64,000 bases of DNA, taken from NCBI RefSeq assembly GCF_000379485.1, contig NZ_KB902283.1, forward strand, positions 55,639 through 119,638. Reading direction: 5' to 3'. The position numbers and the translations under genes are program-made. The notes beneath the pieces are model-generated. The model worked only from the letters and a program-made list of their open reading frames with translations. It ran no database searches and had not been told where the DNA came from. The DNA is from Wenxinia marina DSM 24838. Its GTDB lineage: Bacteria > Pseudomonadota > Alphaproteobacteria > Rhodobacterales > Rhodobacteraceae. Shown here in pieces: positions 19,239-27,660 of the stretch (positions within the stretch are counted from its first letter, which is position 1; every line of letters begins with the position of its first letter).

Positions 19239-20185
19239 TGCTGCACTTCCTGGCGAAGAGGCTGCCCTCGGTGGCCTTGATGCTGGTGGTGACCGCCGTG
19301 ATCGCCTTCCTCCTGCCCCGGCTGGGGGGAGGCGATCCGGCGCAGGTCGTCGCCGGGTCCGACGCCACGGCCGAACAGGTGCAGGCGATCCGCGAGCAGA
19401 TGGGCCTCGACCGGCCGCTGCCCGTCCAGTTCGCCGAGTGGGTCGGCCAGGTGGCGACCGGCGACCTCGGCACCTCGCTCATCTCGAACCGCCCGGTCGC
19501 GCAGCTGATCGGCGCGCGCCTCGGCAGCACGCTGGAGCTGGCGGTGACGGCGACGGCGCTGATGATCGTGATGGGCCTCGGCCTCGGGATTCTCGCCGGG
19601 ATCACCCGCAAGGGAGCGCCGCGCGCCCTGCTCGACGGGGCGATCAGCGTGCTGCTGGCGACGCCGCCGCATGTGACCGGGCTGATCCTGATCCTGATCT
19701 TCGGCATCACCTGGCGGCTGATGCCGATCACCGGCGAGGTGTCGGTCTTCGACGATCCGGTGCGGGGCTTCTCCTATCTCATCATGCCGGCCTTCGCGCT
19801 GGCCCTGCCGCAGGCGGCGATGATCGCGCGCCTCGTCGATGCCCGCATGGCGCAGGTCCGGCAGGAGGAGTTCGTGGACCTCGCCGTGGCCAAGGGCGTG
19901 CCGCCGCGCCGCATCCTCCTCAGCCACGTGCTGCGCAACTCGCTCGGCACCGCCGTGATCGCGACGGGCATCCGCATCGGCGAGATCCTCGCGGGCGCCG
20001 TGGTGATCGAGGCGATCTTCGCGCGGCAGGGCCTCGGCATGCTCGCCGTCACCTCGATCTCGTCCCGGGACTACGAGGTGGTGCAGATCATCGTCCTCTT
20101 CGCCGTGGTGATCGCGGTCCTCGTGCATTTCGCGTCCGAGATCCTGCTCGCCGCCCTCGACCCCCGCATCCGGCTGGACGGCTGA
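19238..20185 (+). CDS. Peptide-type ABC transporter permease (DppB-like)
   Basis: A 315-residue inner-membrane protein. The N-terminal MLHFLAKRLPSVALMLVVTA helix is typical of DppB. The conserved periplasmic region contains IREQMGLDRPLPVQFAEWV and the GDLGTSLISNRPV segment. The EAA loop is near residue 215 (EEFVDLAVAKGVPPRRILLSH). The ATG at 19238 overlaps the preceding stop by one base. The stop overlaps the next ATG by one base. The frame is open far upstream, but homology begins only here. Confidence 0.9.
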   Translation: MLHFLAKRLPSVALMLVVTAVIAFLLPRLGGGDPAQVVAGSDATAEQVQAIREQMGLDRPLPVQFAEWVGQVATGDLGTSLISNRPVAQLIGARLGSTLELAVTATALMIVMGLGLGILAGITRKGAPRALLDGAISVLLATPPHVTGLILILIFGITWRLMPITGEVSVFDDPVRGFSYLIMPAFALALPQAAMIARLVDARMAQVRQEEFVDLAVAKGVPPRRILLSHVLRNSLGTAVIATGIRIGEILAGAVVIEAIFARQGLGMLAVTSISSRDYEVVQIIVLFAVVIAVLVHFASEILLAALDPRIRLDG

Positions 20186-21069
20186 TGAGCGCGAACGACA
20201 CCCATCCGCACCACCCCGCCGGCCGCCGGCCGCGGATCAGTGCCGGGACGGCCCGCTATCTCGGCGCGTTCCGTACGCCGCGGGGCATGATCGGCGGCGG
20301 CCTGCTCCTCGTCATGCTGCTCGCCGCGTTGCTGGCGCCGGTGATCTTCCCCGGCGGCGTCGACATGCAGACGCGCGAGAACTTCCAGCCTCCCAGCCTC
20401 ATCCACCCCTTCGGGACGGACGAGTACGGGCGCGACATCTTCGTGCGCTGCATCTACGCGCTGCGCATCTCGCTCAGCCTCGTGCTCGTCGCCGTGCCGC
20501 TGGCGATGGCGCTGGGGATCCTCATGGGCCTGTCGGGCGCCGTCTCGCGGCGGCTCGGAGAGGTCTGCCAGCGCATCTTCGACATCATCCTCGGCTTTCC
20601 CAGCCTCGTCCTCGGCATCTGCATCGTCGTCGCGATCGGCGCCGGCTGGCTCGCGCTCGCGATCACGATCCTCGTCTTCTCGCTGCCGCAGTTCGGCCGG
20701 CTGGCCCGGGGTGCGCTGCTGACCGAGCAGACCCGCGAATACGTCCTCGCCGCGCAGGTCCTCGGCGTGCCGAAGCGCAAGGTGATGACGCGGCACATCC
20801 TGCCGAACACGCTGGACCCGCTGCTGGTGCAGGCGTCGCTGTCGATGATCGCGGGCATCTTTGCCGAGGCGGCGCTGTCGATCGTCGGCCTCGGCATCCA
20901 GCCGCCCACGCCGTCGCTGGGGACGCTGCTGAACGTCGGCATCCGCTACGTCTATGCCCAGCCGATGTACACGGCGGGGCCGATCATCATGCTGCTGCTG
21001 CTGGCGCTGGCCTTCAACCTGATCGCCGACGCGCTGAACGCCGCGGTCCTCAACGCGAAGCGCACGTGA
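20185..21069 (+). CDS. Peptide-type ABC transporter permease (DppC-like)
   Basis: A 294-residue inner-membrane protein. A hydrophilic N-terminal tail precedes the first helix (GGGLLLVMLLAALLAPVIF). The DppC hallmark HPFGTDEYGRDIFVR lies near residue 75. The EAA loop is near 190 (REYVLAAQVLGVPKRKVMTRH). It ends one base into the start of the ATPase gene. Together with the DppB-like protein it forms the channel. Confidence 0.9.
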   Translation: MSANDTHPHHPAGRRPRISAGTARYLGAFRTPRGMIGGGLLLVMLLAALLAPVIFPGGVDMQTRENFQPPSLIHPFGTDEYGRDIFVRCIYALRISLSLVLVAVPLAMALGILMGLSGAVSRRLGEVCQRIFDIILGFPSLVLGICIVVAIGAGWLALAITILVFSLPQFGRLARGALLTEQTREYVLAAQVLGVPKRKVMTRHILPNTLDPLLVQASLSMIAGIFAEAALSIVGLGIQPPTPSLGTLLNVGIRYVYAQPMYTAGPIIMLLLLALAFNLIADALNAAVLNAKRT

Positions 21070-23126
21070 TGGCGGACGACATCCTGCTGTCCGTCCGGGA
21101 CCTCTCGGTCGAGTTCGGGTCGGCGCAGCAGCCCCTTCGGGTGCTGCACGACGTCTCGTTCGACGTCGCACGCGGCCGCATCCTCGGCATCGTCGGCGAG
21201 TCCGGATCCGGCAAGTCGATGACCGCGAAGTCGGTGATGGGCATGCTGCCCGAGGGCGGCCGCGTCACGGGCGGCGACATAAGCCTCGCGGGCCGAAGCC
21301 TCGTCGGCCTGCCCGAGCGCGAGCTGCGGCGCCTGCGCGGGCATGATCTGGCGATGGTGTTCCAGGACCCGCAGGCGGCGCTGAACCCGGTCAAGACCGT
21401 CGGCTGGCAGATCGAGGAGGCGCTGACGGTCCACGGCATGTCCGCCCGCGACGCGCGGGCCCGCGCGCTGGAGCTTCTGCGGCAGGTCGGCATCCCCGAC
21501 CCGGAGAGCCGGATCGACGAGTACCCGCACCAGTTCTCGGGCGGCATGCGGCAGCGGGTCGTGATCGCCATCGCGCTCGCCAACTCCGCCCCGCTCATCA
21601 TCGCGGACGAGCCGACCACGGCGCTCGACGTGACGATCCAGGCGCAGGTCCTGCGCCTGCTGGTGGAGCTGCGGGCGCGGCTGGGCGTGACCGTCATCAT
21701 GATTACCCACGACATGGGCGTGGTGGCCGAGCTGTGCGACGACGTGATCGTCATGTACGGCGGGCGGGTGGTGGAGCGGGGCGCCGTCGCCGACATCTTC
21801 GACGCGCCGCAGCATCCCTACACGCGCGCGCTGCTGCGCTCGATGCCGCAGATCGGGGGGGACCGGCTCTCCCGCCTTCCGGCGATTCCCGGCGCGACGC
21901 CCGACCTGTCGCACCTGCCGCCGGGCTGCGCGTTCCATCCGCGCTGCGCTTTGGCGGAGGAGGTCTGCCGGCGCACCGTCCCGGCGCTCTCGCCGATTCC
22001 CGAGCGGCCGCAGAGCGAGGCCGCGTGCCACGTCGCCCAGCGCGAGGGGCGGCTGCCGCCGGAACCGGCGGAGCGCGGCGAGGTCGACGCCGCGGCGGGG
22101 CGCTCGTTCGGACGCGCCCCGATCCTTCAGCTGGAGGATCTGCGCGTCGATTTCGGCTCCCGTCGCCGGCTGCTGCGGCGCGAACCGCCCTTCTACGCGG
22201 TGGACGGCGTGTCGCTGGAGGTCTTCCCCGGCGAGACGGTCGGTCTCGTCGGCGAATCCGGCTGCGGCAAGACCACGGTCTCGCGCGCCGTCGTCGGCGT
22301 GAACCCCCTCTCGGGCGGGCGCATCCTCGTGGACGGACGGGACGTCACCGCGTTCGACGACGCAGCCGCGGCGCACGTACGCAAGACGGTCCAGTACGTC
22401 TTCCAGGACCCCTACGCCTCGCTCAATCCCCGCCTCACGATCCGCCAGATCCTGTCCGAGGCGCTGGAGCAGCGCGGCCTGCCGGCGGCGGAGCGCGAGG
22501 CGGAATGCCAGAGGCTGATGGAGATGGTCGGCCTCGACCGCGGCTACCTGGGCCGCTACCCCCGCGCCTTCTCGGGCGGGCAGCGGCAGCGGATCGGCAT
22601 CGCCCGGGCGCTGGCGGTGGAGCCGCGGGTGCTGATCTGCGACGAGCCGGTCTCGGCCCTCGACGTGTCGATCCAGGCGCAGGTGATCAACATCCTCGCC
22701 GACCTGCGCGACCGCCTGGGCCTCGCGCTCCTCTTCATCGCCCACGATCTCGCCGTCGTCCGGCACCTGTCGGACCGGGTGGCGGTCATGTATCTCGGCC
22801 GCATCGTCGAGGAAGGACCGGCCGAGGAGATCTACGCGCGCCCGCGCCATCCCTATACCGCCGCGCTCATGTCCTCGACGCCGCGGCCGCGGCCCGATCC
22901 GGGCGCGATGGGCCGCAAGACGGTGCTCGGGGGCGATCCGCCCGATCCCCGCAACCCGCCGTCGGGCTGCCGCTTCCGCACACGCTGTCCGATCGGTCCG
23001 CTGGTCCACCCCGAGCGCCGGATCTGCATCGAGACGGACCCCGCGCTCGCCGGCGACGGCCGCCACCGGGCCGCCTGCCACTTCAGCGGCGAGGCCGCGC
23101 GACTGGCCGAGGAGACCAAGACGTGA
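21069..23126 (+). CDS. Fused dual ATP-binding protein of peptide-type ABC transporter (DppD-DppF fusion)
   Basis: A 685-residue protein with two complete ATPase domains. The first has Walker A GESGSGKS near 40, signature FSGGMRQR near 155 and Walker B LIIADEP near 175, then the Cys-containing DppD tail (PGCAFHPRC). The second has GESGCGKT near 395, FSGGQRQR near 495, Walker B VLICDEP near 518 and another oligopeptide tail (GCRFRTRCP). Usually these are two separate proteins. ATG at 21069 overlaps the permease stop; a GTG three bases earlier is also possible. The end overlaps the sulfatase start by four bases. Confidence 0.9.
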   Translation: MADDILLSVRDLSVEFGSAQQPLRVLHDVSFDVARGRILGIVGESGSGKSMTAKSVMGMLPEGGRVTGGDISLAGRSLVGLPERELRRLRGHDLAMVFQDPQAALNPVKTVGWQIEEALTVHGMSARDARARALELLRQVGIPDPESRIDEYPHQFSGGMRQRVVIAIALANSAPLIIADEPTTALDVTIQAQVLRLLVELRARLGVTVIMITHDMGVVAELCDDVIVMYGGRVVERGAVADIFDAPQHPYTRALLRSMPQIGGDRLSRLPAIPGATPDLSHLPPGCAFHPRCALAEEVCRRTVPALSPIPERPQSEAACHVAQREGRLPPEPAERGEVDAAAGRSFGRAPILQLEDLRVDFGSRRRLLRREPPFYAVDGVSLEVFPGETVGLVGESGCGKTTVSRAVVGVNPLSGGRILVDGRDVTAFDDAAAAHVRKTVQYVFQDPYASLNPRLTIRQILSEALEQRGLPAAEREAECQRLMEMVGLDRGYLGRYPRAFSGGQRQRIGIARALAVEPRVLICDEPVSALDVSIQAQVINILADLRDRLGLALLFIAHDLAVVRHLSDRVAVMYLGRIVEEGPAEEIYARPRHPYTAALMSSTPRPRPDPGAMGRKTVLGGDPPDPRNPPSGCRFRTRCPIGPLVHPERRICIETDPALAGDGRHRAACHFSGEAARLAEETKT

Positions 23127-24943
23127 CCGACCGCCCCAACATCCTGTGGCTGGTGAGCGAGGATTGCCCGCCCCGCCTCGGCGCCTACGGCGACCCGCTG
23201 GCCCGGACGCCCCACCTCGACCGCCTCGCGGCGGAGGGCGTGACGTGGGACGCCGCCTGCAGCACATCGCCGGTCTGCGCACCCTCGCGCTTCGCCATCC
23301 TCACCGGCCGCCATGCCGAGAGCCTGCCCCCGGCCGAGAACATGCGGGCCAACGCCCACCTGCCGGCGGGGACGCCGACCTACCCGGCGATGATGCGGGA
23401 GGCGGGCTACTACTGCACGAACAACGAGAAGACGGACTACAACTGCGACGTCGACCCCGCCGTGATCTGGGACGCCTGCGGCACGGACGCGCACTGGAAG
23501 AAGCGGCCCGAAGGCGCGCCCTTCCTCGCCGTCTTCAACTCGATGATCACCCACGAGAGCTGCGTCTTCCGCGAGCAGGAGGGGCCGGTGCGGCCTCAGG
23601 ATGTCACCCTGCCCCCTCACCTGCCGGACACCCCCGGCATGCGGCAGAGCCTGTCGCGCTACTACAACCGCATCGCGCAGGTGGACGCGGCGCTCGGCGC
23701 GCGCCTGCGCGAGATGGAGGAGGCCGGTCTGGCCGATGACACCATCGTCCTCTACCACTCCGACCACGCCTCGCCCCTGCCCCGCTCGAAGCGCTTCTGC
23801 TACGACGACGGGATCCGGGTGCCGCTGATCGTGCGGGTGCCGGAGCGGTGGCGGCACCTCGTCCCGGCCGAGCCCGGCACCCACGTCGGCGATCCCGTGT
23901 CGCTGGTCGACATCCTGCCGACGCTGGCCGCCCTGGCCGGGGTGGCGCCGCCCTCCGGCCTTCATGGGCAATCGTTCCTCGGAGCCGCCGCGTCCCCCCG
24001 CACCCACGCCTTCTCGGGCCGGGGGCGCATGGACGAGCGGCACGACCTGACGCGCACGGCCCGCGGCCGGCGCTACCGCTACATCCGCAACTACGCGCCG
24101 CATCGCCCGTGGGGACAGCACTACGCGTTCGCCTGGCTCGGCGCGCACTACCAGGATTACGAGGCGGCCCATCTCGAAGGGACGCTGGATCCCGTGCAGG
24201 CGCGGTTCTGGAGCCGGAAGCCGGCCGAGGAGCTGTACGACATGGACGCCGATCCCGACGCGATCCGGGATCTCGCGGGAGAGGCCGGCCACGAGGCCGT
24301 GCTGCGGGACATGCGCGGGGCGCTGGACGCGCACATGCTGGCGGTCCGGGATCTCGGGCTGGTGCCGGAGGGGAGCGCCGCCGCAGCGGAGGCGGCGGAG
24401 TGGCCGGAGGCGCGTCTGAAGGACCTCATGGACCTCGCGGGGCTGGCGATCCGGCGGGACCCGGCCAAGATCCCGGATCTGCAGGAAGAGCTGGCCTCCG
24501 ACTGCGCGGCGCGGCGCTACTGGGCGGCGCAGGGCCTGCTGATGCTCGCGGTCGAGGGCGAGGCCCCGGCGATCGACCTCGGCGCCGCCCTGGACGCCGA
24601 ACGCGATCCCGTGGTCCGCATCGCCCTCGCCGAGGCGTGGGGCCACGCCGGCGATGCCGAGGCGGCGGTCCGGTGGCTGACCGACGCGGCGGCGGCGGAC
24701 GATCCGATCCTCGCGCTGTCGGCGCTCGAGGCGCTGACCTGCCTGCCCCTCTTCCCGGACATCACGCTGCCCCTCGCCAGCCGCCTCGCGGTCGGCCCCG
24801 ACGAGTACGTCCGCGGCGCCGCCGCCTATCTGGAGCGGCGTCTGGACGGCACCTACACGCCGGACATGGCGCTGTTCCGCTTCGACCTGCTGGGACCCGG
24901 GTTTCCCCATATCCTGCCGGAAGACCCGCCGGCGACGGAATGA
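23123..24943 (+). CDS. Sulfatase (Cys type) with HEAT-like C-terminal region
   Basis: A 606-residue protein. The catalytic motif CAPSR is at residues 52-56; Cys52 is the site that is converted to formylglycine. Metal-site segments are NILWLVSEDCPP (residues 6-17) and LYHSDHASPLPRSKRF. The last roughly 130 residues show HEAT-like alpha repeats (for example CAARRYWAAQGLL, DPVVRIALAEAWGHAGD), an addition seen in some bacterial sulfatases. No signal peptide is evident, so it probably acts in the cytoplasm on imported substrate. The start is the GTG at 23123, inside the ATPase stop. The next gene encodes the activating enzyme and overlaps it by four bases. The exact sulfate ester is unknown. Confidence 0.9.
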   Translation: MTDRPNILWLVSEDCPPRLGAYGDPLARTPHLDRLAAEGVTWDAACSTSPVCAPSRFAILTGRHAESLPPAENMRANAHLPAGTPTYPAMMREAGYYCTNNEKTDYNCDVDPAVIWDACGTDAHWKKRPEGAPFLAVFNSMITHESCVFREQEGPVRPQDVTLPPHLPDTPGMRQSLSRYYNRIAQVDAALGARLREMEEAGLADDTIVLYHSDHASPLPRSKRFCYDDGIRVPLIVRVPERWRHLVPAEPGTHVGDPVSLVDILPTLAALAGVAPPSGLHGQSFLGAAASPRTHAFSGRGRMDERHDLTRTARGRRYRYIRNYAPHRPWGQHYAFAWLGAHYQDYEAAHLEGTLDPVQARFWSRKPAEELYDMDADPDAIRDLAGEAGHEAVLRDMRGALDAHMLAVRDLGLVPEGSAAAAEAAEWPEARLKDLMDLAGLAIRRDPAKIPDLQEELASDCAARRYWAAQGLLMLAVEGEAPAIDLGAALDAERDPVVRIALAEAWGHAGDAEAAVRWLTDAAAADDPILALSALEALTCLPLFPDITLPLASRLAVGPDEYVRGAAAYLERRLDGTYTPDMALFRFDLLGPGFPHILPEDPPATE

Positions 24944-25896
24944 CCGCGGGCGGCGCCTGCTGCGCGCCCGTCGCGACGCGGCCGGGCGGCGCGCGCACCA
25001 TGCCGGGCCTCGACGACGCCGCCGCCCTCCGCCTTGCTGCGTCCGCCATCTCCATTCCCGGCGGCCGCGCGCTCATCGGCACGGACCGCCCCTCGATCCC
25101 GGCCGACGGCGAGGGACCGCTGCGCACCGCCCGCCTCGCCCCGTTCCGGATCGGCGCCGGCGCGGTCACGAACGCCGAGTTCGCCGACTTCGTCGCGGCG
25201 ACGGGCCACATGACGGAGGCGGAGCGCTTCGGGTGGTCCTTCGTGTTCCACGCCCACGTCCCGCCGGAGCTGGGGCCGACGCGTCGGGCGCAGGGCGCCG
25301 AATGGTGGTGCGCGGTCGAGGGCGCGTCCTGGCGCGATGTCGCCGGACCGGGCACGGAAGGAGCCGCGTGGCGGCCCGATCACCCGGTCGTCCACGTCTC
25401 GTGGCACGACGCCCGCGCCTATGCCGCCTGGGCCGGCGGGCGGCTCCCCACGGAAGCGGAGTGGGAGCACGCCGCCCGGGGCGGACTGGGCGACGTGCGC
25501 CATCCCTGGGGGGACGCGTTGCCCGAGGCGGACGGCGTCCACCCCTGCAACATCTGGCAGGGCGAGTTTCCGCATCGGGACACCGGCGCCGACGGATACG
25601 CCGGAACCGCGCCCGCCCGATCCTTCGATTCGAACGGCTACGGTCTCTACAACGTCGTCGGGAACGTCTGGGAATGGACGGCGGACCCGTTCCGGATCGG
25701 CTCGCTCAAGCGTGGCGCGCGGGAGCGGGCGCGGGCGCAACGCGGGCATCGCGTCGCCAAGGGCGGCTCCTTCCTCTGCCACGCCTCCTACTGCGACCGC
25801 TACAGGATCGCGGCGCGCATCGGCAACGCGCCGGAAAGCACCCTGTCCCATACCGGCTTTCGCGTGGTCTGGCCGGAGACGGCGATCGTCAGGTGA
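24940..25896 (+). CDS. Formylglycine-generating enzyme (FGE/SUMF1 family)
   Basis: A 318-residue protein. It has the FGE-sulfatase fold landmarks: VTNAEFADFVAATGH near 77, HPVVHVSWHDARAYAAWAGGRLPTEAEWE split over 148-175, NVVGNVWEWTADPF near 238 and GFRVVWPE near the end. The segment GGSFLCHASYCDRYR places Cys280 and Cys285 five residues apart, as in aerobic copper-dependent FGE (human Cys336 and Cys341). It should oxidise the sulfatase Cys52 to formylglycine. The ATG overlaps the sulfatase stop, giving a direct enzyme and activator pair. The 3' end overlaps the convergent PHP-hydrolase gene by eight bases. Confidence 0.92.
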   Translation: MTAGGACCAPVATRPGGARTMPGLDDAAALRLAASAISIPGGRALIGTDRPSIPADGEGPLRTARLAPFRIGAGAVTNAEFADFVAATGHMTEAERFGWSFVFHAHVPPELGPTRRAQGAEWWCAVEGASWRDVAGPGTEGAAWRPDHPVVHVSWHDARAYAAWAGGRLPTEAEWEHAARGGLGDVRHPWGDALPEADGVHPCNIWQGEFPHRDTGADGYAGTAPARSFDSNGYGLYNVVGNVWEWTADPFRIGSLKRGARERARAQRGHRVAKGGSFLCHASYCDRYRIAARIGNAPESTLSHTGFRVVWPETAIVR

Positions 25897-27442
25897 CCGC
25901 CGCGTCGCTGCGGCAGAAGATCGGCGAGGTCCAGGCCATCTGGCCGCAGGACTGGCGCAGCCGCAGGTAGAGCGTCTCGCCCTCCGTCAGAGGACCGAGC
26001 GGGACCCGGCCGCTCCACTGCAGCTCCTCCACCGCCGGCATCCGGTGCAGCCGCCAGGCGGGGCTGTCGATGGGCCCGAGGTTGCCGGAGAGGGCGCCCT
26101 GGCGCAGCCGCTCGAACGGCACGTCGATCTGTTGGCCGCACAGGGTGAGCCGCACCCGCCCGCCGGGGTCGGCGTCGAGGTGGAGGGCAACGCCCTGGGT
26201 GGCGCTGGTCGAGGTCGTGGGATTGCCTCGGGCGACGACTCCGAACCGCACGCGCGCACCCTCGGCCTCGATCCATGGCACCGGATCGTCGCGCCCCTCC
26301 TCTTCAGGCAGCGCCAGTTCGACGCGCCCCCGGAAGCGCGGCTCGACCCCCAGGAGTCGCGCGCCCTCCACCGCGATCTCGCCCTCCCATCGGTGCGCGC
26401 CGCCGCGCGGCCCCCATCCCATCTCGAGAAAGAAGACGGTCCTGCCCGGTGGCGCGACCGGCGCCGGCTCCAGCGCCGGGGTGATGCGATGGACGAGGCG
26501 CCCGCCCCGGATCACGTCGAGCGTTTCGATCGGGCCGCCGGCGGCCGCCTCGATGTCGAGGAAGGCCTCCGACGCAGGGGCGACGATCCCGCCCTGGACC
26601 ACGTCGCCGATCGCGGCCAGCAGGTGGATGTTCGCCCCCGTCAGCGCCGTCGTCCGACGCCCGGTCAGGGCGTCCCACGTCGCCCCCCGCCCGGCCCCCC
26701 GCGCGTAGGCGACGGTCCGGCCGTGGCCGTAGGAGCCCGGAAAGGCGCTGTGATGGTCGGTGTTGCCGACCACACCGAAGACGTGGCCGAGGGCCAGCCC
26801 GTGCCGCATCGTGCCGGCCCCGTCCAGCGGACCCATCGAATGCAGGTAGGGCAGCGCGGTGTCGCTCGCCTCGGCGCAGCCATGCATCGACATCATCTCG
26901 ACCACCGGCGACAGCGCGGGGTCGAAGGTGCTCCAGTTGATGCCGCGTGCGCCGTGGCGGTAGCCGATGTGGTGCGGAAAGGCGAAGGCCCGGCCCGGCA
27001 GGTGCCGCTCCAGGGCGTCGCGCAGCTCGGCAGGGCTGTCGGCGAGGTGCATCGGCGTGCCGTCGAGGTCGCGATAGACGACGGTGTAGTCGCCATGCTC
27101 TGCCGAGTGGATCTCGTACCCGGGGAACACCGCGAGGGCGTTCCCGTCCGCCGCGCGAAGCGTCTCGTAATGCCCCGGCCAACGTTCCGCGAGCCGGGCG
27201 AAGCCCTCGACGTGGAAGGCGACGATATGGGCGACCTCGGGATCGTCCACCGGCATGTCGGGCCAGTGCGCGTGCCCGGTCACCGAGACGAAGTCGAGCT
27301 GCACCGCGGCCCGCGCCAGGGCGTCCTCCAGGCTTCCGTGGCCGTAGGACAGGCCGCAATGGTTATGGATGTCGCCGAGCCGGGGCGTCAGCCCCAGTCG
27401 CTCGGCCAAGGGCAGGTCGGCCGACGGAAAGCGGTAGGGCAT
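25889..27442 (-). CDS. PHP-domain metal-dependent hydrolase-like protein
   Basis: A 517-residue protein. The N-terminal part is a PHP-type metal-binding domain: GDIHNHCGLSYGHG near residue 22, FVSVTGHAHWPD near 52, FPGYEIHSAEHGDYTVVY near 105, FAFPHHIGYRHG near 152 and VGNTDHHSAFPGS near 225. The C-terminal half is beta-rich with no recognised domain. Related proteins are annotated as PHP or DUF3604 proteins and are presumed hydrolases. The start is uncertain: I use the ATG at 27442, close to the domain, although no clear ribosome site precedes it. An ATG at 27523 is also in frame. It follows the GH127 gene on the same strand, with a 218-base gap that shows no other feature. Confidence 0.75.
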   Translation of the reverse strand: MPYRFPSADLPLAERLGLTPRLGDIHNHCGLSYGHGSLEDALARAAVQLDFVSVTGHAHWPDMPVDDPEVAHIVAFHVEGFARLAERWPGHYETLRAADGNALAVFPGYEIHSAEHGDYTVVYRDLDGTPMHLADSPAELRDALERHLPGRAFAFPHHIGYRHGARGINWSTFDPALSPVVEMMSMHGCAEASDTALPYLHSMGPLDGAGTMRHGLALGHVFGVVGNTDHHSAFPGSYGHGRTVAYARGAGRGATWDALTGRRTTALTGANIHLLAAIGDVVQGGIVAPASEAFLDIEAAAGGPIETLDVIRGGRLVHRITPALEPAPVAPPGRTVFFLEMGWGPRGGAHRWEGEIAVEGARLLGVEPRFRGRVELALPEEEGRDDPVPWIEAEGARVRFGVVARGNPTTSTSATQGVALHLDADPGGRVRLTLCGQQIDVPFERLRQGALSGNLGPIDSPAWRLHRMPAVEELQWSGRVPLGPLTEGETLYLRLRQSCGQMAWTSPIFCRSDAAVT

Positions 27443-27660
27443 GGGCTGGTCTGTCAATGATGATGGCGGGCTGGAAAGTGTGTCCTCGGCGGACAGGAGC
27501 GCATGAAATGCCGCCCCCGGCAACCGGGCGGGGACTTCTCACGCGCGGCGACGGGGAACGATGACCGATCGATCCCACGAACCGCACGTCCGCGTCGCCC
27601 GCCAACGGCGCTCCACGGTCGCGAAGGAGCGACGCAGGCAGGCCTCCACCCGGAAGACCG

